64,000 nt of DNA, taken from Limosilactobacillus rudii. Its GTDB lineage: Bacteria > Bacillota > Bacilli > Lactobacillales > Lactobacillaceae. The position numbers and the translations under genes are program-made. How positions within the stretch are numbered: the first letter of the stretch is position 1; every line of letters begins with the position of its first letter. The notes below the pieces were generated by a model. It was given only the letters and a program-made list of their open reading frames with translations. It ran no database searches and was not told the origin of the DNA. This document shows, piece after piece, positions 63,400 to 64,000 of this stretch. Location: the NCBI RefSeq assembly GCF_014145455.1, contig NZ_JACIVB010000054.1:62001-126000 (forward strand). Direction: 5' to 3'.

Positions 63400-63496
63400 G
63401 ATAAATCCCTAATATATCTTTTCGTTACTAATACATAGTTTATAGTTTCACAACTATTATAAAACCTATGTAAAAATAAGACAATTAGGGTTTAAT

Positions 63497-64000
63497 TTAG
63501 TGAAATACTTCGTTTCCGTTTTTATAGAAGTTTTCCTCTACGTTAAGACGATAATTAGCTACTCGTGCAATAGCATAGAAATAGTCAGACAGTCTGTTTA
63601 TAAATACCTCTATATCATTAGGAATAGTACATTCCCAGGATAGAGTAACGAGATACCGTTCAGCTTTTCTAGTAGTTGTCCTACATATTTGTAATAGAGC
63701 ACTTAATTCTGAACCGCCAGGTAAAATAAAACGTTTAATAGCAGGTGGCTCATTTTGAAAATTATCAATTCTAGTTTCTAACCATTTAATATTTTCCTTG
63801 TTAAAGCGTAAATTATCATTATCTATTTGAGGATTTGCAATGTCCGTTCCGAGATCAAAAAGGCAATTTTGGATATGTAGCAAATCTCTCTTTAGATCTT
63901 TAAACTTATCGTTATCGCTTAATTTTGCAATAACAAGACCAATATAGGTATTTAACTCGTCTATTGTGCCATATGTTTTAACACGATCAGAGTCTTTGCT
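63497..64000 (-). CDS. PduO-type cobalamin adenosyltransferase (third copy, runs off right edge)
   Basis: The open frame extends to the window edge, giving 167 C-terminal residues; the N-terminal ATP loop lies outside. RVKTYGTIDELNTYIG, RFILPGGSELSALLQICRTTT and INRLSDYFYAIARVANYRL are the family motifs. It differs from both other copies in the window and ends with GNEVFH instead of SKDVFR. Belongs with the lactate dehydrogenase and second pocR gene on the same strand. Confidence 0.9.
   Translation of the reverse strand, partial: SKDSDRVKTYGTIDELNTYIGLVIAKLSDNDKFKDLKRDLLHIQNCLFDLGTDIANPQIDNDNLRFNKENIKWLETRIDNFQNEPPAIKRFILPGGSELSALLQICRTTTRKAERYLVTLSWECTIPNDIEVFINRLSDYFYAIARVANYRLNVEENFYKNGNEVFH

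Overview
The window is low-GC Firmicute DNA with the gene content of Limosilactobacillus reuteri or a close relative. It carries a complete propanediol/glycerol utilisation (pdu) microcompartment operon followed by a complete anaerobic cobalamin operon (cbi, cob, hem), the arrangement known from L. reuteri. Purine-rich Shine-Dalgarno sites, frequent TTG and GTG starts and cre-like CcpA sites fit this group. No rRNA, tRNA, insertion sequence, prophage or CRISPR array was seen.

Layout. 1-10113: ordinary chromosomal genes (start of zwf, an MFS permease, a glyoxalase-fold protein, nrdI, a CorC-type membrane protein, an unusual ABC-ATPase-like operon, MarR plus a B3/B4 protein, an AI-2E-type permease, a TIM-barrel protein). 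10206-12894: a membrane protein of unknown function, the pduF glycerol/propanediol channel and a eutJ-like chaperone. 12945-14289: the regulator pocR facing the pdu promoter. 14290-28133: pduABCDEGHKJLMNO-O2-PQWU on the + strand. 28204-32795: a protein phosphatase, a histidine phosphatase, a CadD-like protein, pduV (opposite strand), flavodoxin, an FMN-reductase/acetyltransferase fusion and a second cobalamin adenosyltransferase (opposite strand). 33157-58610: 29 tightly packed genes for cobalamin synthesis from glutamyl-tRNA to the finished nucleotide loop, including the CbiMNQO cobalt importer. 58907-59830: a DUF4430 protein and an ECF substrate-binding subunit. 59947-61064: an AAA ATPase with a late frameshift. 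61151-64000 (- strand): a satellite of the pdu system.

How the genes work together. PduF admits glycerol or 1,2-propanediol. PduCDE, which needs adenosylcobalamin and the reactivase PduGH, dehydrates it inside a protein shell (PduA, B, J, K, N, U). PduP, L and W turn the aldehyde into acyl-CoA, acyl phosphate, acid and ATP, while PduQ reduces aldehyde to alcohol and recycles NAD+. The cbi/cob/hem operon supplies the cofactor; PduO-type enzymes adenosylate it. The hem genes stop at uroporphyrinogen III, so here they serve cobalamin rather than heme.

Most notable observations. The satellite at 61151-64000 encodes a D-lactate dehydrogenase with an N-terminal extension that closely resembles the encapsulation peptide of PduD. 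This suggests a lactate dehydrogenase inside the microcompartment. Next to it lie a second pocR-like gene broken at a run of nine G (coding strand) and a third adenosyltransferase. Both PocR proteins appear to end in a DUF4430-like domain, a fold also found in the cobalamin-binding transcobalamin/intrinsic factor family. Short shared sequence motifs upstream of pduA, cobD and the lactate dehydrogenase may be their common operator.
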